From the NCBI RefSeq assembly GCF_900113175.1, contig NZ_FOOK01000029.1:1-45030 (forward strand): DNA of 45,030 nucleotides, given 5' to 3'. Below, in pieces: positions 1 to 8,696 of this stretch. The notes below the pieces were generated by a model. The model did not search any database and was not told the origin of the DNA. It worked only from the letters and a program-made list of their open reading frames with translations. The first letter of the stretch is position 1. Each line of letters begins with the position of its first letter. The DNA is from Planifilum fulgidum (GTDB lineage Bacteria; Bacillota; Bacilli; Thermoactinomycetales; DSM-44946). The position numbers were made by a program, and so were the translations under genes.

Positions 1-272
1 TCCAGCCACTTTTTTAGGACATCATTCTCCAGTCGCAGCCTTTTGACTTCCCGTTCCAGGTCCTTGTACTCTTTCCGCCTCCCTCTGTGCTCCATTAGCC
101 CAAAATTGCCCTGTTCCCGGTATTTCCGCATCCAGATCTTTAATCGCCCCACATCTTGAATCCCCAGCTCTTCAGCAATCTTTGCCTTGGGAATGCCCTG
201 AAGCCTCATTTCCACTGCCTTCTTTTTCAGTTCAAAGCTATATGTCTTGAATTTCTGTCCTTTTCTTGCCAC
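1..272 (-). CDS. IS3-family transposase OrfA, helix-turn-helix part (partial)
   Basis: Reading leftward from a GTG at 272, the frame is open to the window edge (about 90 codons). It begins MARKGQKFKTYSFELKKKAV and continues with a helix-turn-helix (IPKAKIAEELGIQDVGRLKIWMRK written in two overlapping stretches around residues 25-50). A basic stretch follows, then a leucine-zipper-like tail (LEREVKRLRLENDVLKKWL) typical of IS3 OrfA, which pairs with OrfB through a frameshift. OrfA binds the element's ends. The GTG at 272 is chosen because AAGGGG lies at 284-289 at good spacing; the GTG at 281 would be too close to it. The 3' part, and OrfB, are outside the window. Confidence 0.8.
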   Translation of the reverse strand, partial: MARKGQKFKTYSFELKKKAVEMRLQGIPKAKIAEELGIQDVGRLKIWMRKYREQGNFGLMEHRGRRKEYKDLEREVKRLRLENDVLKKWL

Positions 273-278
273 GAAAAT

Positions 279-333
279 CACCCCTTAAAGTAATTTTCAC
301 AGGGGTGTTTTCCTGTGTCTACTTTAAGGGGTG
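279..333 (-). promoter_or_regulatory. Subterminal stem-loop covering the transposase ribosome binding site
   Basis: CACCCCTTAAAGTA (279-292) and TACTTTAAGGGGTG (320-333) are perfect 14-base complements. A second pair, CACAGG (298-303) and CCTGTG (312-317), lies inside the loop. On the minus strand the inner arm contains the AAGGGGTG that serves as the OrfA ribosome binding site. Transcripts reading in from outside the element would fold this site shut. That this protects against read-through expression is inference by analogy with IS10. Confidence 0.65.
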
Positions 334-340
334 CACTTCA

Positions 341-2050
341 AATACCAAGGGGTGGATTTTTTGCTGCCGCGGGGCCCTCCCTTTTCGGGCTACGAAACCG
401 CGCAGGATTTTCGGAGATCCCTGAAGCGGAGAAATGAAACAGAAAGAGGTTCAAAAGCGCTCTCCCCGGATAGCCGCCGGAGTGCCCGCCCGTTCCGCGT
501 CGATTTTCGTCCGGGCACACGGCAGTCCGATCAGGCGGCGTACCCGCAAGCCCGTCCGAGGGGCGCATCCGGCACCGGTCTTTGCCGGATGCCCCGGGCG
601 GCCCCCGCAGGGGCGATTCCCCCCTCGCACGTGGTTGTCAGTGCCGGCACGGCCGGCATGGCCATCGTCCCCGGGATATCCCCTGCAGCGGGAGAACCCC
701 CGCCGTCCGAAGGAAAGAGGGCCCCCACGCATCCAGCGGCAACCCGCGACCGGATTTCACTCATCGCTGTAGGTCCGGTGCGTCGGCCTACAGGACCCAC
801 ACCGAAAAAACCACGCACCGGCCGCCGGCCGAGACGGCAACCATTCCGCCGTCAACCGGGCAGACGGCGAGGCGCGGGAAGGGGATGTCCTCCGTTTGTC
901 GCTTCGGATCGATGCCCTGCAATGCGGCTTTTCAGCCCTCCTTGCAACAAGCCGGGAAGTTCCTCCTTGCATTCTTACTCGATCACCTCAAGCTCCCCGT
1001 CCGTCCCCACCGACGCTTGTCCCCGTCCGGAGGCGGGCCGGTGGCATAGATTCTTTCCCGTCCACCGGTTGTTCCCCAAAGCTGCGTCCCCGTCCCCGAA
1101 ACAAAGTAAAGCACACGGCCGTCGATGGTCAAACAGGCAAACTCTTTCCCGGATGCCGCGAAGTCCCCATGTTGTCCCCTGTGGTGCGCTTGACCCGGGA
1201 TACCGTCACATTCCGTGGATCCGGTGTTCGGAGAAGGAGCCGGCGAGGAGGTCTTCATCACATTCATGGTCCAACGAATCGGGACGGAAACGGAGGCAAA
1301 AAAGGAGGTCACGCTCTCCAGTTCAAAAACGATGTTTCGGGCATGAGATTTGTTAGCGCCAGACGGCATGGGAACCACAAAAAGTTTTTTGAAGCTCCTC
1401 TTCAAACACGGGTGCTGCATGGGCAACCCCCTTCCGGTCCGGGATCCCCCGCCATTTAGAATCTCGGCGGCATGCATTTCCTCTTTCTCATCCCAATCCC
1501 ATCCCGGTTCCCCGTCGGTTCGGAAACAGCAATCCCCCGTCCTCACACATTGAACCGGGCGATTTTCTTGTACAGCCGAGCCTCGCAATATTCATCGGGT
1601 AAAAACGGATCATCGCATTTGCGCGGGCAGGATGGAGCCGGAATGGCCGGCGACGATCCTTGCGGGGAACAATCGGGCATAGGATAGAGTGGGGCCCCCG
1701 GAAAGTTGGCGGGCGGGGAGGTGGCGAACGGAGCCGGCGGTGGGCCCGCAATCGCGGATATGGAAGGGAGGCGGGATAAAGCCTGCGATTCCGTTTGATC
1801 ACATCAAAGGAACGGGATTGTCGGCAGGGGAGGATTGTTCCTTCTCACCCCTTTATCCGGGCGCATACTGTTCGCAAAGACGGCCGATGGTCCGTTTCGT
1901 TGCGGTCCCGCCGCGGTGATCCCTCCGGCGGATACCATCGCCGGATGACGGGAAGTGCCGGCGTTGGTCGGACCGGGACCGGATCGCCGCCGGGATGATG
2001 GGCAAGTCGCCGTTTCATGGCCGAAGATCGCCTCGTCTCATCGCCTTGCC
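341..2050. other. Gene-less, apparently decayed stretch of 1.7 kb
   Basis: No frame here combines a plausible start, ribosome binding site and protein-like composition. The many open frames are arginine- and proline-rich, as expected for GC-rich non-coding DNA. Two short minus-strand segments look like beta-propeller blades (see the pseudogene entry). I see no tRNA, rRNA or repeat array. Confidence 0.5.
800..1170 (-). pseudogene. Possible remnant of a beta-propeller (WD40/PQQ-like) gene
   Basis: On the minus strand, around 1160-1075, a frame reads GKEFACLTIDGRVLYF, followed by SGTGTQLW. Near 1000-980 another frame ends ASVGTDGELEVIE and a stop. Further along, at about 880-805, a third segment reads LAVCPVDGGMVAVSAGGRC. 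These have the 'DG-x-hydrophobic' rhythm of propeller blades, but they lie in different frames and are broken by stops. I infer a long-decayed gene. The match is weak and short, and chance is a real alternative. Confidence 0.25.
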
Positions 2051-2082
2051 AAAAAAAGGGGGATGATCAAAGGATCATCCCC
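2051..2082 (-). terminator. Rho-independent terminator of the aldo/keto reductase
   Basis: On the minus strand GGGGATGATC, a four-base loop and GATCATCCCC are followed by seven T residues (2051-2057 read as A on the plus strand). It starts 18 bases after the reductase stop codon. Confidence 0.9.
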
Positions 2083-2099
2083 GCGGCGGCGCCGAATCG

Positions 2100-3056
2100 T
2101 TACGATTTCAGGATTTCCTCGATTTTCTCCAGAACCGACTCGTCCAGCTTTACATCGATTGCCTTGACGTTTTCCACGATCTGCTCCGGACGGCTGGCGC
2201 CGATCAGAGCGCTGCTGATCGACGGGAGACGGAGCACCCAGGCGAGGGCCAGCTGGGGAAGGGTGATTCCCAGTTCCTTGGCCACGCCCTCCAGTTGTTC
2301 CACCCGGGCCAGATTTTCGTCGGTCAAATAGCGCTCCACAAACTTTTTGACCTGGTCCGTCGCTGCCCGGGATCCGGCGGGCGGCTGCTGCCCCCTTTTG
2401 TACTTCCCGGTCAGCACCCCCTGGGCCAACGGCGAGAAGACGACTTGTCCGATGCCCGCCTCATCGCAGAGGGGAATCACTTCCCGTTCGATGTAGCGGT
2501 TGAACATGTTGTAGACGGGCTGGCTGGCGACGAATTTGTGAAGTCCCAGCTCCTTCTGCAGCCGGACGCCTTCGGCGATTTTGTGGGCGGGCCACTCGCT
2601 GAACCCGGCGTACAAAATCTTGCCCTGGGTGATCAGATCATCGATGGCGCGCAGTGTCTCCTCCAGATCCGTTTCCGGGTCGTACCGGTGGCAGTAGAAG
2701 ATGTCCACATAGTCGACGCCCAGGGCGCGCAGGCTTTTTTCCACTTCGGAAATGATGTGTTTGCGGCTCAGTCCGCGGTCGTTTACCCCGTCGCCCACGG
2801 GCCAGAAGGCCTTGGTCGTCAGGATGTAGCTCTCCCGGGGATACGGGGCGAGGGCTTCCCCCAGCACTTCCTCCGCGGCGTGGGGAACGCTTCCGTACAC
2901 ATTGGCGCAGTCAAAATGGTTGATGCCCAGATCATACGCCTGTTTGACGCAGGCGATCGCCTGCTCCTTCTCGGTCACCGTCCCGTAGGTCAGCCAGCTG
3001 CCGAGCGCGATCTCCGAAACCTTCACACCGCTTTTTCCCAGACGGCGGTATTTCAT
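2100..3056 (-). CDS. Aldo/keto reductase (Shaker beta-subunit-like group)
   Basis: This is a 318-residue NAD(P)H-dependent carbonyl reductase with a TIM-barrel fold. It opens MKYRRLGKSGVKVSEIALGS, the standard start of this group. The catalytic set can be read: Asp and Tyr in NHFDCANVYG, Lys in LTTKAF, and His in DIFYCHRYDP. The C-terminal half carries the cofactor-binding LIGASRPEQIVENVKA segment. Length is normal for the family. I chose the ATG at 3056 because AAGGTGGGG lies at suitable distance upstream; the ATG at 3065 sits almost on that site. The gene is monocistronic, with its own promoter (3103-3131) and terminator. The substrate cannot be told from sequence. Confidence 0.9.
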   Translation of the reverse strand: MKYRRLGKSGVKVSEIALGSWLTYGTVTEKEQAIACVKQAYDLGINHFDCANVYGSVPHAAEEVLGEALAPYPRESYILTTKAFWPVGDGVNDRGLSRKHIISEVEKSLRALGVDYVDIFYCHRYDPETDLEETLRAIDDLITQGKILYAGFSEWPAHKIAEGVRLQKELGLHKFVASQPVYNMFNRYIEREVIPLCDEAGIGQVVFSPLAQGVLTGKYKRGQQPPAGSRAATDQVKKFVERYLTDENLARVEQLEGVAKELGITLPQLALAWVLRLPSISSALIGASRPEQIVENVKAIDVKLDESVLEKIEEILKS

Positions 3057-3102
3057 GCGAATCATCCCCCACCTTTCTTTCAATTTCGGTTCCCGCAATT
3101 TT

Positions 3103-3131
3103 AGTATACATAATAATAAGGTTGCTTTAAA
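3103..3131 (-). promoter_or_regulatory. SigA-type promoter of the aldo/keto reductase
   Basis: On the minus strand TTTAAA (3126-3131) and TATACT (3103-3108) are separated by exactly 17 bases, about 50 bases upstream of the chosen ATG. Confidence 0.65.
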
Positions 3132-3194
3132 TTCGGGACGTCTCCAAAGGGGGAATCTTTAAAGCGCCGCGGGCTTTTGGCGAGGAAATCATCA

Positions 3195-3352
3195 GTCGCA
3201 GGCTGAACGACGGTGAACATGATGGTGGAGCCAAGACTCATCACCGAGCAAACCTGCGCCTTTGACAAACCCGGGAAGTATCTGGTTCTTTGCCACGAGT
3301 ATTGCGGTTCCGCCATCTCATGCAGGGAATGATTTATGTAAAAGGAGAGTGA
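3195..3352 (+). pseudogene. 3' remnant of ba3-type cytochrome c oxidase subunit II, with stop and frameshift
   Basis: The frame from 3195 reads VAG, stop (TGA 3204-3206), TTVNMMVEPRLITEQTCAFD, then KPGKYLVLCHEYCG. This is the copper-A domain end of a ba3-type subunit II, where the CxExCG-like motif (here CHEYCG at 3291-3307) binds the CuA centre. After CG one base is missing. In the next frame the sequence continues xRHLMQGMIYVKGE and stops at 3350-3352, as expected for the His-Met part of the CuA site and the C-terminus. The upstream two thirds of the gene are gone. I recognise the family from motif order; the in-frame stop and frameshift are seen directly. Confidence 0.75.
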
Positions 3353-3357
3353 CTTTT

Positions 3358-3540
3358 ATGTCGACGGCCGCAACGGAGACGGGGGAAACCCCGGCCAAGC
3401 ACCGCTACGATGAGCGGGATCGGCGCCTGGTGCTGGCCCGCGTCGGGGTGTCTGTGGGAGCGCTTTTGATCGGCGCCATCGCCGGATTGCCCCAGGTGAT
3501 GGAACGGGCGGGCAGGATCCGGCTTCCCGCGGGGATCGAT
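3358..3540 (+). pseudogene. 5' remnant of ba3-type cytochrome c oxidase subunit I
   Basis: An intact ribosome binding site (AAAGGAGAG, 3341-3349) precedes the ATG at 3358. The first 61 codons resemble the N-terminus and first membrane segment of ba3-type subunit I: DERDRRLVLARVGVSVGALL, then GAIAGLPQVMERAG and RLPAGID. In the family this point is followed by a tyrosine-rich segment leading to 'LTAHG'. Here the frame instead runs on to a stop at 3729 with arginine- and glycine-rich, non-membrane sequence. The gene has therefore lost nearly all of its roughly 550 codons. Order and spacing with the subunit II remnant match an intact operon that collapsed. Confidence 0.7.
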
Positions 3541-4072
3541 TCAAGGAAGATGGGAAAAGCGGTGCGTCGTGTTCGGGCGATTCCGTTCATTTCCGGCGGG
3601 AAGGCGGGGCCTGGCCGAACAATCCCCGGTGCCGCTTCATTCGGTCCGCCGCTTGCCGAAGAAGCAGGGAATCCACCAGGCAGGGGCGGAAAGCAGATGA
3701 TCAGAGACAGGCGCATTCAGGGCGGATAGGCCTTTCCGGCCGGGTGCAGCGAGTTGAAGGGAGGCTGTCCGCGCGGTTTGGGGGCCCGGCTGGCGCTGCA
3801 TCCGCGCCCGTTCATGTTTCCCGGCGGAATACGGCCGTGAAGCGGCAGATGGCGTGAAATTTCCGCCTGAGGAAACCGACGCATCCATTCAAATCCCCGA
3901 TTTTTCGTCATGGCCTTACAGGGGGATTGCGGCCTTTCCGCGCGCCCGCAAAGGAAATCCGTGCATCTCTTACGATGCGTTTCGTTGCCGAAAAGGGCGT
4001 CGGCCGGCGCGGAGGGGCCTGAAAATGGCGCTTTTTTCCGTTTGTTTCTGCTTGAATCGCGCGAAAAAAGGG
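3541..4072. other. Gene-less stretch between the oxidase remnant and argG
   Basis: About 530 bases without a convincing gene on either strand. It probably includes scrambled debris of the oxidase locus, but I could not recognise further oxidase motifs. No riboswitch or T-box fold was recognised upstream of argG. Confidence 0.5.
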
Positions 4073-4127
4073 TGGACTTTTTCGCGGCGGGTACGTATAA
4101 TGATGCGTATAAATGAATTTTTATAAA
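4073..4127 (+). promoter_or_regulatory. argGH promoter with ArgR/AhrC-like operator
   Basis: TGGACT (4073-4078) and a perfect TATAAT (4096-4101) are 17 bases apart. Just downstream, TGAATTTTTATAAA (4114-4127) read in reverse gives TTTATAAAAATTCA, close to the core ATAAAAATTCA of Bacillus ARG boxes. It covers the presumed transcription start, so arginine-dependent repression is likely. The operator call is from motif similarity only. Confidence 0.65.
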
Positions 4128-4141
4128 GGGGAGAGCCGGTT

Positions 4142-5389
4142 GTGAGCAAAGGGAAAGTGGTGCTCGCCTATTCGGGCGGATTGGATACATCGGTGGCCAT
4201 CAAGTGGTTGCAGGAACATTACGACATGGATGTGATCGCCGTTTCCATGGACGTGGGGGAAGGCAAGGATTTGGAGTTCATCCGGCAGAAGGCGCTGAAG
4301 GTGGGGGCCGTCAAGTCGGTGGTTCTGGACGTGCGGGAGCGGTTTGCCCGGGAATACCTGCTCCCCGCCCTTCGGGCGAACGCCCTGTATGAGGGGAAAT
4401 ATCCGCTGGTGTCGGCCCTGTCGCGCCCCCTCATCGCCCGCGTGCTGGTGGAAGTGGCCCGGGAAGAGGGGGCCGTGGCCGTGGCCCACGGCTGCACCGG
4501 GAAAGGGAACGACCAGGTACGTTTCGATGTTTCCGTCAGCGCCCTCCATCCGGGCCTGAAGGTGCTGGCTCCCGTTCGCGAGTGGGCCATGTCCCGGGAA
4601 GAGGAGATCGCCTACGCCAAGCGGCACGGCATTCCCATCCCCGTCGATCTGGACAATCCTTTCAGCATCGACCAAAACCTGTGGGGGAGAAGCATCGAGT
4701 GCGGAGTGCTGGAAGATCCCTGGAACGCGCCTCCGGAGGAGGCCTACGAGTGGACGAAGTCCCTGCAGGAGACGCCGGATGAGCCGGCGGAAGTGACGAT
4801 CGATTTCGAGCAGGGGGTGCCGGTCGCCCTGGACGGGGAAAGGCTGCCCCTGCACGAGCTGATTTCCCGTCTCAACCGGATTGCCGGGGAACACGGCGTC
4901 GGCCGGATCGATCACGTGGAGGACCGGCTGGTGGGCATCAAGTCCCGGGAAGTGTACGAATGTCCCGCGGCGATGACCCTGCTCGCCGCCCACCGCGAAC
5001 TGGAATTCCTCACGCAGCCCCGGGAGATGGCCCATTTCAAGCCGGTGGTGGAACAGCAATGGGCGCGGCTGGTGTACGAGGGGCTTTGGTATTCCCCCCT
5101 GAAGAAGGCCCTGGATGCCTTTGTCGAGGAATCCCAGAAAACGGTGACCGGAACCGTGCGGGTCCGCCTGTTCAAGGGGCATGCCACGGTGACCGGGCGC
5201 AAATCAAGCCATTCCCTGTACAATGAAAAGCTGGCCACTTATACGCCGGAGGACACCTTTGATCACCAGGCGGCCGTGGGCTTCATCAAGCTCTGGGGGC
5301 TGCCGACGCAGGTGTACGCCCAGGTCAACCGGGGAAAGGAGGAGGCCGGTGAAGAAACTGTGGGGCGGAAGGTTTACCAAGAAAACTGA
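4142..5389 (+). CDS. argG: Argininosuccinate synthase
   Basis: This 415-residue cytosolic enzyme joins citrulline and aspartate with ATP to give argininosuccinate, the next-to-last step of arginine synthesis. The N-terminus [19 protein letters not shown] contains the ATP pyrophosphatase loop SGGLDTS (residues 11-17). The citrulline/aspartate-binding segments follow ([14 protein letters not shown], then [12 protein letters not shown]). The start is a GTG at 4142 with AAGGGGAG 8-10 bases upstream. Length is slightly above the usual 400. The 3' end overlaps argH by 41 bases in another frame, so the two are co-transcribed and probably translationally coupled. Confidence 0.97.
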   Translation: MSKGKVVLAYSGGLDTSVAIKWLQEHYDMDVIAVSMDVGEGKDLEFIRQKALKVGAVKSVVLDVRERFAREYLLPALRANALYEGKYPLVSALSRPLIARVLVEVAREEGAVAVAHGCTGKGNDQVRFDVSVSALHPGLKVLAPVREWAMSREEEIAYAKRHGIPIPVDLDNPFSIDQNLWGRSIECGVLEDPWNAPPEEAYEWTKSLQETPDEPAEVTIDFEQGVPVALDGERLPLHELISRLNRIAGEHGVGRIDHVEDRLVGIKSREVYECPAAMTLLAAHRELEFLTQPREMAHFKPVVEQQWARLVYEGLWYSPLKKALDAFVEESQKTVTGTVRVRLFKGHATVTGRKSSHSLYNEKLATYTPEDTFDHQAAVGFIKLWGLPTQVYAQVNRGKEEAGEETVGRKVYQEN

Positions 5390-6755
5390 CCGGCTGGTGG
5401 AGGAGTTTACGGCCTCCATCGGCTTTGATCACCTTCTTTTTGAGGAGGACATCCGCGGCAGCATGGCCCACGCCCGCATGCTGGGCGCCTGCGGCATTCT
5501 CACTCCGGAGGAGTCGGAGAAAATCATCGGGGGACTCGCCAGAATCCGCGACCGGGTGCGGGCCGGCGAGATTGTTTTTTCCGTCGAGCACGAAGACATC
5601 CACATGAACATTGAAAAGCTGCTGATCGAGGAAATCGGCCCCCTCGGCGGCAAGCTGCACACGGGGCGAAGCCGCAACGACCAGGTGGCCCTCGACATGC
5701 ACCTGTACGTCCGGGCGCGCACCGTGGAGATCGTGGAGCTCCTGGCCCGGCTGCAACAGGTCCTGGTGGACCAGGCGGAACGGCACGTGGACACCCTTCT
5801 TCCGGGATACACCCACCTGCAGCGGGCGCAGCCGGTGCGGCTCGCCCACCACCTGCTGGCCTATGTGTCCATGTTTCAGCGGGATGCCGAGCGGCTGATG
5901 GACAGCTACAAGCGGGTCAACACTTCTCCCTTGGGCGCCGGAGCCATTGCCGGCACCACCTTTCCCATCGACCGACGGATGGTCGCCGAGGAGCTGGGTT
6001 TCGACCGCATCTACGACAACAGCATGGATGCCGTGAGCGACCGGGATTTTCTCGTGGAATTCCTCGCCGCCGCTTCCCTGATCATGGTTCACCTCTCCCG
6101 GCTGTCGGAGGAACTGATTCTCTGGTCCAGCGAAGAGTTCGGTTACATTGAACTGGATGATGCCTTCTGCACGGGAAGCAGCATGATGCCCCAGAAGAAA
6201 AACCCGGACGTTCCCGAACTGATCCGGGGCAAGGCCGGCCGGGTGTTCGGCCACCTGATGGCCCTTCTCACCACCCTCAAGGCCCTGCCTCTCGCCTACA
6301 ACAAGGACATGCAGGAGGACAAGGAGGGCCTCTTCGACACCGTCAACACCCTCACGGGCTCCCTCCGGCTGATGGCTCCGATGCTGGAGTCGATGAAGGT
6401 GAACGGGGAGAAGATGAGGAAAAGCGCGGAGGCCGGCTTTGCCAATGCCACCGATTTCGCGGACTATCTGGTAAAAAAGGGACTTCCCTTCCGCGAGGCC
6501 CACGAAGTGGTGGGGAGGATGGTTCTGTACTGCCTCCAAAACGGAAAGACCCTCGGCCAATGCTCCCTCGAAGAGTTCCGCCGCTTTACCCCCCTCGTTG
6601 AGGCGGACATCCACCGGGTGCTGTCTCCGGAGCACGTGGTGGAGTCCCGCAACATCCCCGGAGGAACGGCCCGGGAGGCCGTCCTCGAAACCCTCGCTGA
6701 AAAAAAGCGGATGGTCGCTGAAACTTTCCGTTGGGCTTCCACCGTTAATAGATAA
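5349..6755 (+). CDS. argH: Argininosuccinate lyase
   Basis: This 468-residue enzyme splits argininosuccinate into arginine and fumarate. It belongs to the fumarase/aspartase superfamily and works as a tetramer. The N-terminus [19 protein letters not shown] and the signature [12 protein letters not shown] (from residue 276, with the conserved serine at about 278) are both present. The [12 protein letters not shown] segment, which helps bind substrate, is also visible. The GTG at 5349 is preferred over longer frames because AAAGGAGGAG lies just upstream and translation then starts at the family's usual first residues. It overlaps the end of argG by 41 bases. A hairpin terminator follows the gene. 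Confidence 0.97.
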   Translation: MKKLWGGRFTKKTDRLVEEFTASIGFDHLLFEEDIRGSMAHARMLGACGILTPEESEKIIGGLARIRDRVRAGEIVFSVEHEDIHMNIEKLLIEEIGPLGGKLHTGRSRNDQVALDMHLYVRARTVEIVELLARLQQVLVDQAERHVDTLLPGYTHLQRAQPVRLAHHLLAYVSMFQRDAERLMDSYKRVNTSPLGAGAIAGTTFPIDRRMVAEELGFDRIYDNSMDAVSDRDFLVEFLAAASLIMVHLSRLSEELILWSSEEFGYIELDDAFCTGSSMMPQKKNPDVPELIRGKAGRVFGHLMALLTTLKALPLAYNKDMQEDKEGLFDTVNTLTGSLRLMAPMLESMKVNGEKMRKSAEAGFANATDFADYLVKKGLPFREAHEVVGRMVLYCLQNGKTLGQCSLEEFRRFTPLVEADIHRVLSPEHVVESRNIPGGTAREAVLETLAEKKRMVAETFRWASTVNR

Positions 6756-6779
6756 TGATGAAATCGGCCAGGAAGAAAT

Positions 6780-6814
6780 CCCTGTCATTCCGATGATGGG
6801 GTTTCTTTCTGTTT
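6780..6814 (+). terminator. Terminator of argGH
   Basis: CCCTGTCAT (6780-6788) pairs with ATGATGGGG (6793-6801), with two G-T wobbles and a four-base loop. A T-rich tail (TTTCTTTCTGTTT) follows. Confidence 0.7.
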
Positions 6815-6865
6815 CGTTTCAATTCAATCTTTTTCAAATGAAACTCTGGGAAAATGAAGATCAGA

Positions 6866-6874
6866 TGCTATAAT
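6866..6874 (+). promoter_or_regulatory. Extended -10 promoter of the ftsEX cluster
   Basis: TGCTATAAT (6866-6874) is a perfect extended -10 element. No good -35 is seen, as is common for this class. It leaves a leader of about 150 bases before ftsE. Confidence 0.6.
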
Positions 6875-7029
6875 AGAATGTGAACTTCGGGGCTCGGGGA
6901 AACGGGCGGGAATCCTCGGAAGCCCCGACGGCCCGACGATCGTGGGGGGCCAGACCCGATCTTCGATATTCGCCTGTCCATGGATCGATCACTATAAATG
7001 CTTGAAGACTCTGTGCGGAAGGTGATAGC

Positions 7030-7716
7030 GTGATCGAAATGCACGATGTCTGGAAGGTATATCCCAACGGTGTGGAGGCGCTTCGGGGAATCGACGTGCG
7101 GATTGAACAGGGAGAGTTCTGTTATGTGGTCGGTCCCAGCGGCGCCGGAAAAAGCACCTTCATCAAGCTGATGTACCGCGAAGAAAAACCTTCCAGCGGC
7201 GTCATCCTGATCAACGGGGTGAATGTCAAACGGGTGCGGGATTGGAAGATTCCCTATCTGCGCCGGAAGATCGGGGTGGTTTTCCAGGACTTCAAACTGC
7301 TTCCCCACTTGACAGCCTACGAAAACGTCGCCTTCGCCATGGAAGCCATCGAAGCTCCGCGCCGCAAGATCCGCAGCCGGGTCGAAGAGGTCTTGGAGCT
7401 GGTGGGATTGGCGGATCGGATGGATGCACTTCCCTCCCAGCTGTCGGGGGGAGAACAGCAGCGGGTCTCCATCGCCAGGGCGATCGTCAACAATCCGGGC
7501 TTTTTGATCGCGGACGAGCCCACCGGAAACCTCGATCCGGAAAACTCCTGGGACATCATGTACCTGCTGGAGGAGATCAACGCCCGGGGAACCACTGTCG
7601 TGATGGCGACCCACAACAAGGAGATCGTCAACACGATCCGCAAGCGGGTCATCGCCATCGAGAACGGCGTGATCGTCCGCGACGAGGAGCAGGGGGAATA
7701 CGGTTATGAAGATTGA
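7030..7716 (+). CDS. ftsE: Cell division ABC transporter ATPase FtsE
   Basis: This 228-residue ATPase is the cytoplasmic half of the FtsEX complex, which drives extracellular peptidoglycan hydrolases rather than moving a solute. It shows Walker A GPSGAGKS (residues 35-42), a Q-loop (VFQDFK), the ABC signature LSGGEQQR, Walker B FLIADEP and the H-loop ATHN. The start is a GTG at 7030 with GGAAGGTGA upstream. It overlaps ftsX by 11 bases. The presence of M23 peptidases directly downstream supports the FtsEX assignment over a generic ABC ATPase. Confidence 0.95.
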   Translation: MIEMHDVWKVYPNGVEALRGIDVRIEQGEFCYVVGPSGAGKSTFIKLMYREEKPSSGVILINGVNVKRVRDWKIPYLRRKIGVVFQDFKLLPHLTAYENVAFAMEAIEAPRRKIRSRVEEVLELVGLADRMDALPSQLSGGEQQRVSIARAIVNNPGFLIADEPTGNLDPENSWDIMYLLEEINARGTTVVMATHNKEIVNTIRKRVIAIENGVIVRDEEQGEYGYED

Positions 7717-8602
7717 CACGATGTTTCGGCATGCGCGGGAGGCCTTCAAAAGTCTCCGGCGCAACACGTGGATGACCTTTGCGGCGGTCAGCGCCGTCGC
7801 CGTCACCCTGCTCATCTTCGGCTTTTTCCTCGTTTTCGCCTTCAACATCAACTATCTCGCCAAGGAATTGGACCAGCAGGTGGCCATCCGCGCGTCGATC
7901 GTGCCGGGGGCTTCCGCCGACGACATCGAGCAGCTGCAAAAGCAGATCGAACAGGACCCGGCGGTAAAATCGGTGACCTTCGTCTCCAAACAGCAAGGGC
8001 TGCAGCAATTGAAGGCCCAGTTGGGAGAGGACAGCAAGATCCTGGAGGGGTTGGAAGGGGAGGAAAACCCCCTGCCGGACACTCTGGTGATTGTTCCGCA
8101 GAATCCCCAGGGGATCGAGGAGCTGGCCAAGAAGATCAAGGCCCACAACATGATTGAGGATGAGGATCACGGCGACGGCGTGACGGACAAGTTGCTGGAT
8201 TTCTCCAGCCTGGTCCGCAACGTGGTGTTGGTCTTCGGTCTCGGGCTGGCGGTGCTGGCGGCGTTCCTCATCTCCAACACGATTAAGCTGACCATTTTCG
8301 CCCGCCGCCGCGAAATCGAGATCATGCGCCTGGTCGGAGCGAGCAACTGGTTCATTCGCTGGCCCTTCTTCATCGAGGGGGCGCTCATCGGAATGCTGGG
8401 AGCCGTCTTTCCGGTGATCATTGTGCTCGCTTTCTACAAAGCCGCCTTGAATGTTCTGACGGACGGCAGTCAGTACAGCTTTATCAAAATGTTGCCCATG
8501 ATGCCCCTTTCCCTGTATGTTGCGCTGTTGACCACCTTCCTCGGCGTGTTGATCGGGGTTTGGGGAAGCGTGATCTCGATCCGTCGTTTCCTGAAGGTTT
8601 GA
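7706..8602 (+). CDS. ftsX: Permease-like cell division protein FtsX
   Basis: This 298-residue membrane partner of FtsE has one transmembrane helix near residues 22-45. A large extracellular domain follows (about 50-170), which in the family touches the hydrolase or its activator. Three more helices in the C-terminal half carry the FtsX permease fold (VVLVFGLGLAVLAAFLISNT, then EIMRLVGASNWFIRWPFFIEG). The ATG at 7706 overlaps the end of ftsE. The next gene begins 94 bases later, so the hydrolases are probably in the same transcript. Confidence 0.95.
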   Translation: MKIDTMFRHAREAFKSLRRNTWMTFAAVSAVAVTLLIFGFFLVFAFNINYLAKELDQQVAIRASIVPGASADDIEQLQKQIEQDPAVKSVTFVSKQQGLQQLKAQLGEDSKILEGLEGEENPLPDTLVIVPQNPQGIEELAKKIKAHNMIEDEDHGDGVTDKLLDFSSLVRNVVLVFGLGLAVLAAFLISNTIKLTIFARRREIEIMRLVGASNWFIRWPFFIEGALIGMLGAVFPVIIVLAFYKAALNVLTDGSQYSFIKMLPMMPLSLYVALLTTFLGVLIGVWGSVISIRRFLKV

Positions 8603-8696
8603 TCCACCTCCCTTCAAAGGATGGAAAATTCAGACAAGAAGGGGGCGGGAGCATTCCCATTCCTGGAAATGCCGTTGCCTGCAAGGAGGGGTTGGC

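Larger units (their letters stand above)
1..340 (-). mobile_element. IS3-family insertion sequence, transposase-proximal end (partial)
   Basis: The right boundary at about 340 reads, on the minus strand, TGAAGTGCACCCC followed by an AAAGT-GACAC segment. This is the usual shape of IS3-family terminal inverted repeats, which start TG and run into a GACA motif. The transposase OrfA starts just inside this end and runs leftward out of the window. The other end and any target duplication lie outside, so completeness cannot be judged. The sequence just outside (341 on) looks non-coding, which suits an insertion in decayed DNA. Confidence 0.8.

Noticed and set aside
331-1356. Open frame of 341 codons on the plus strand
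   Set aside because: It has no ribosome binding site, an arginine/proline/serine-rich composition, starts inside the IS end and overlaps several equally poor frames. Long random frames are common in GC-rich DNA.
3101-3316. 71-codon minus-strand frame upstream of the aldo/keto reductase
   Set aside because: It runs through the reductase promoter and is the antisense of the subunit II remnant, which explains its protein-like look.
4121-5182. 353-codon minus-strand frame opposite argG
   Set aside because: Shadow of argG codon usage; no motif or ribosome binding site.
7242-7709. Second frame inside ftsE
   Set aside because: Frame-shifted reading of ftsE with no start signals.
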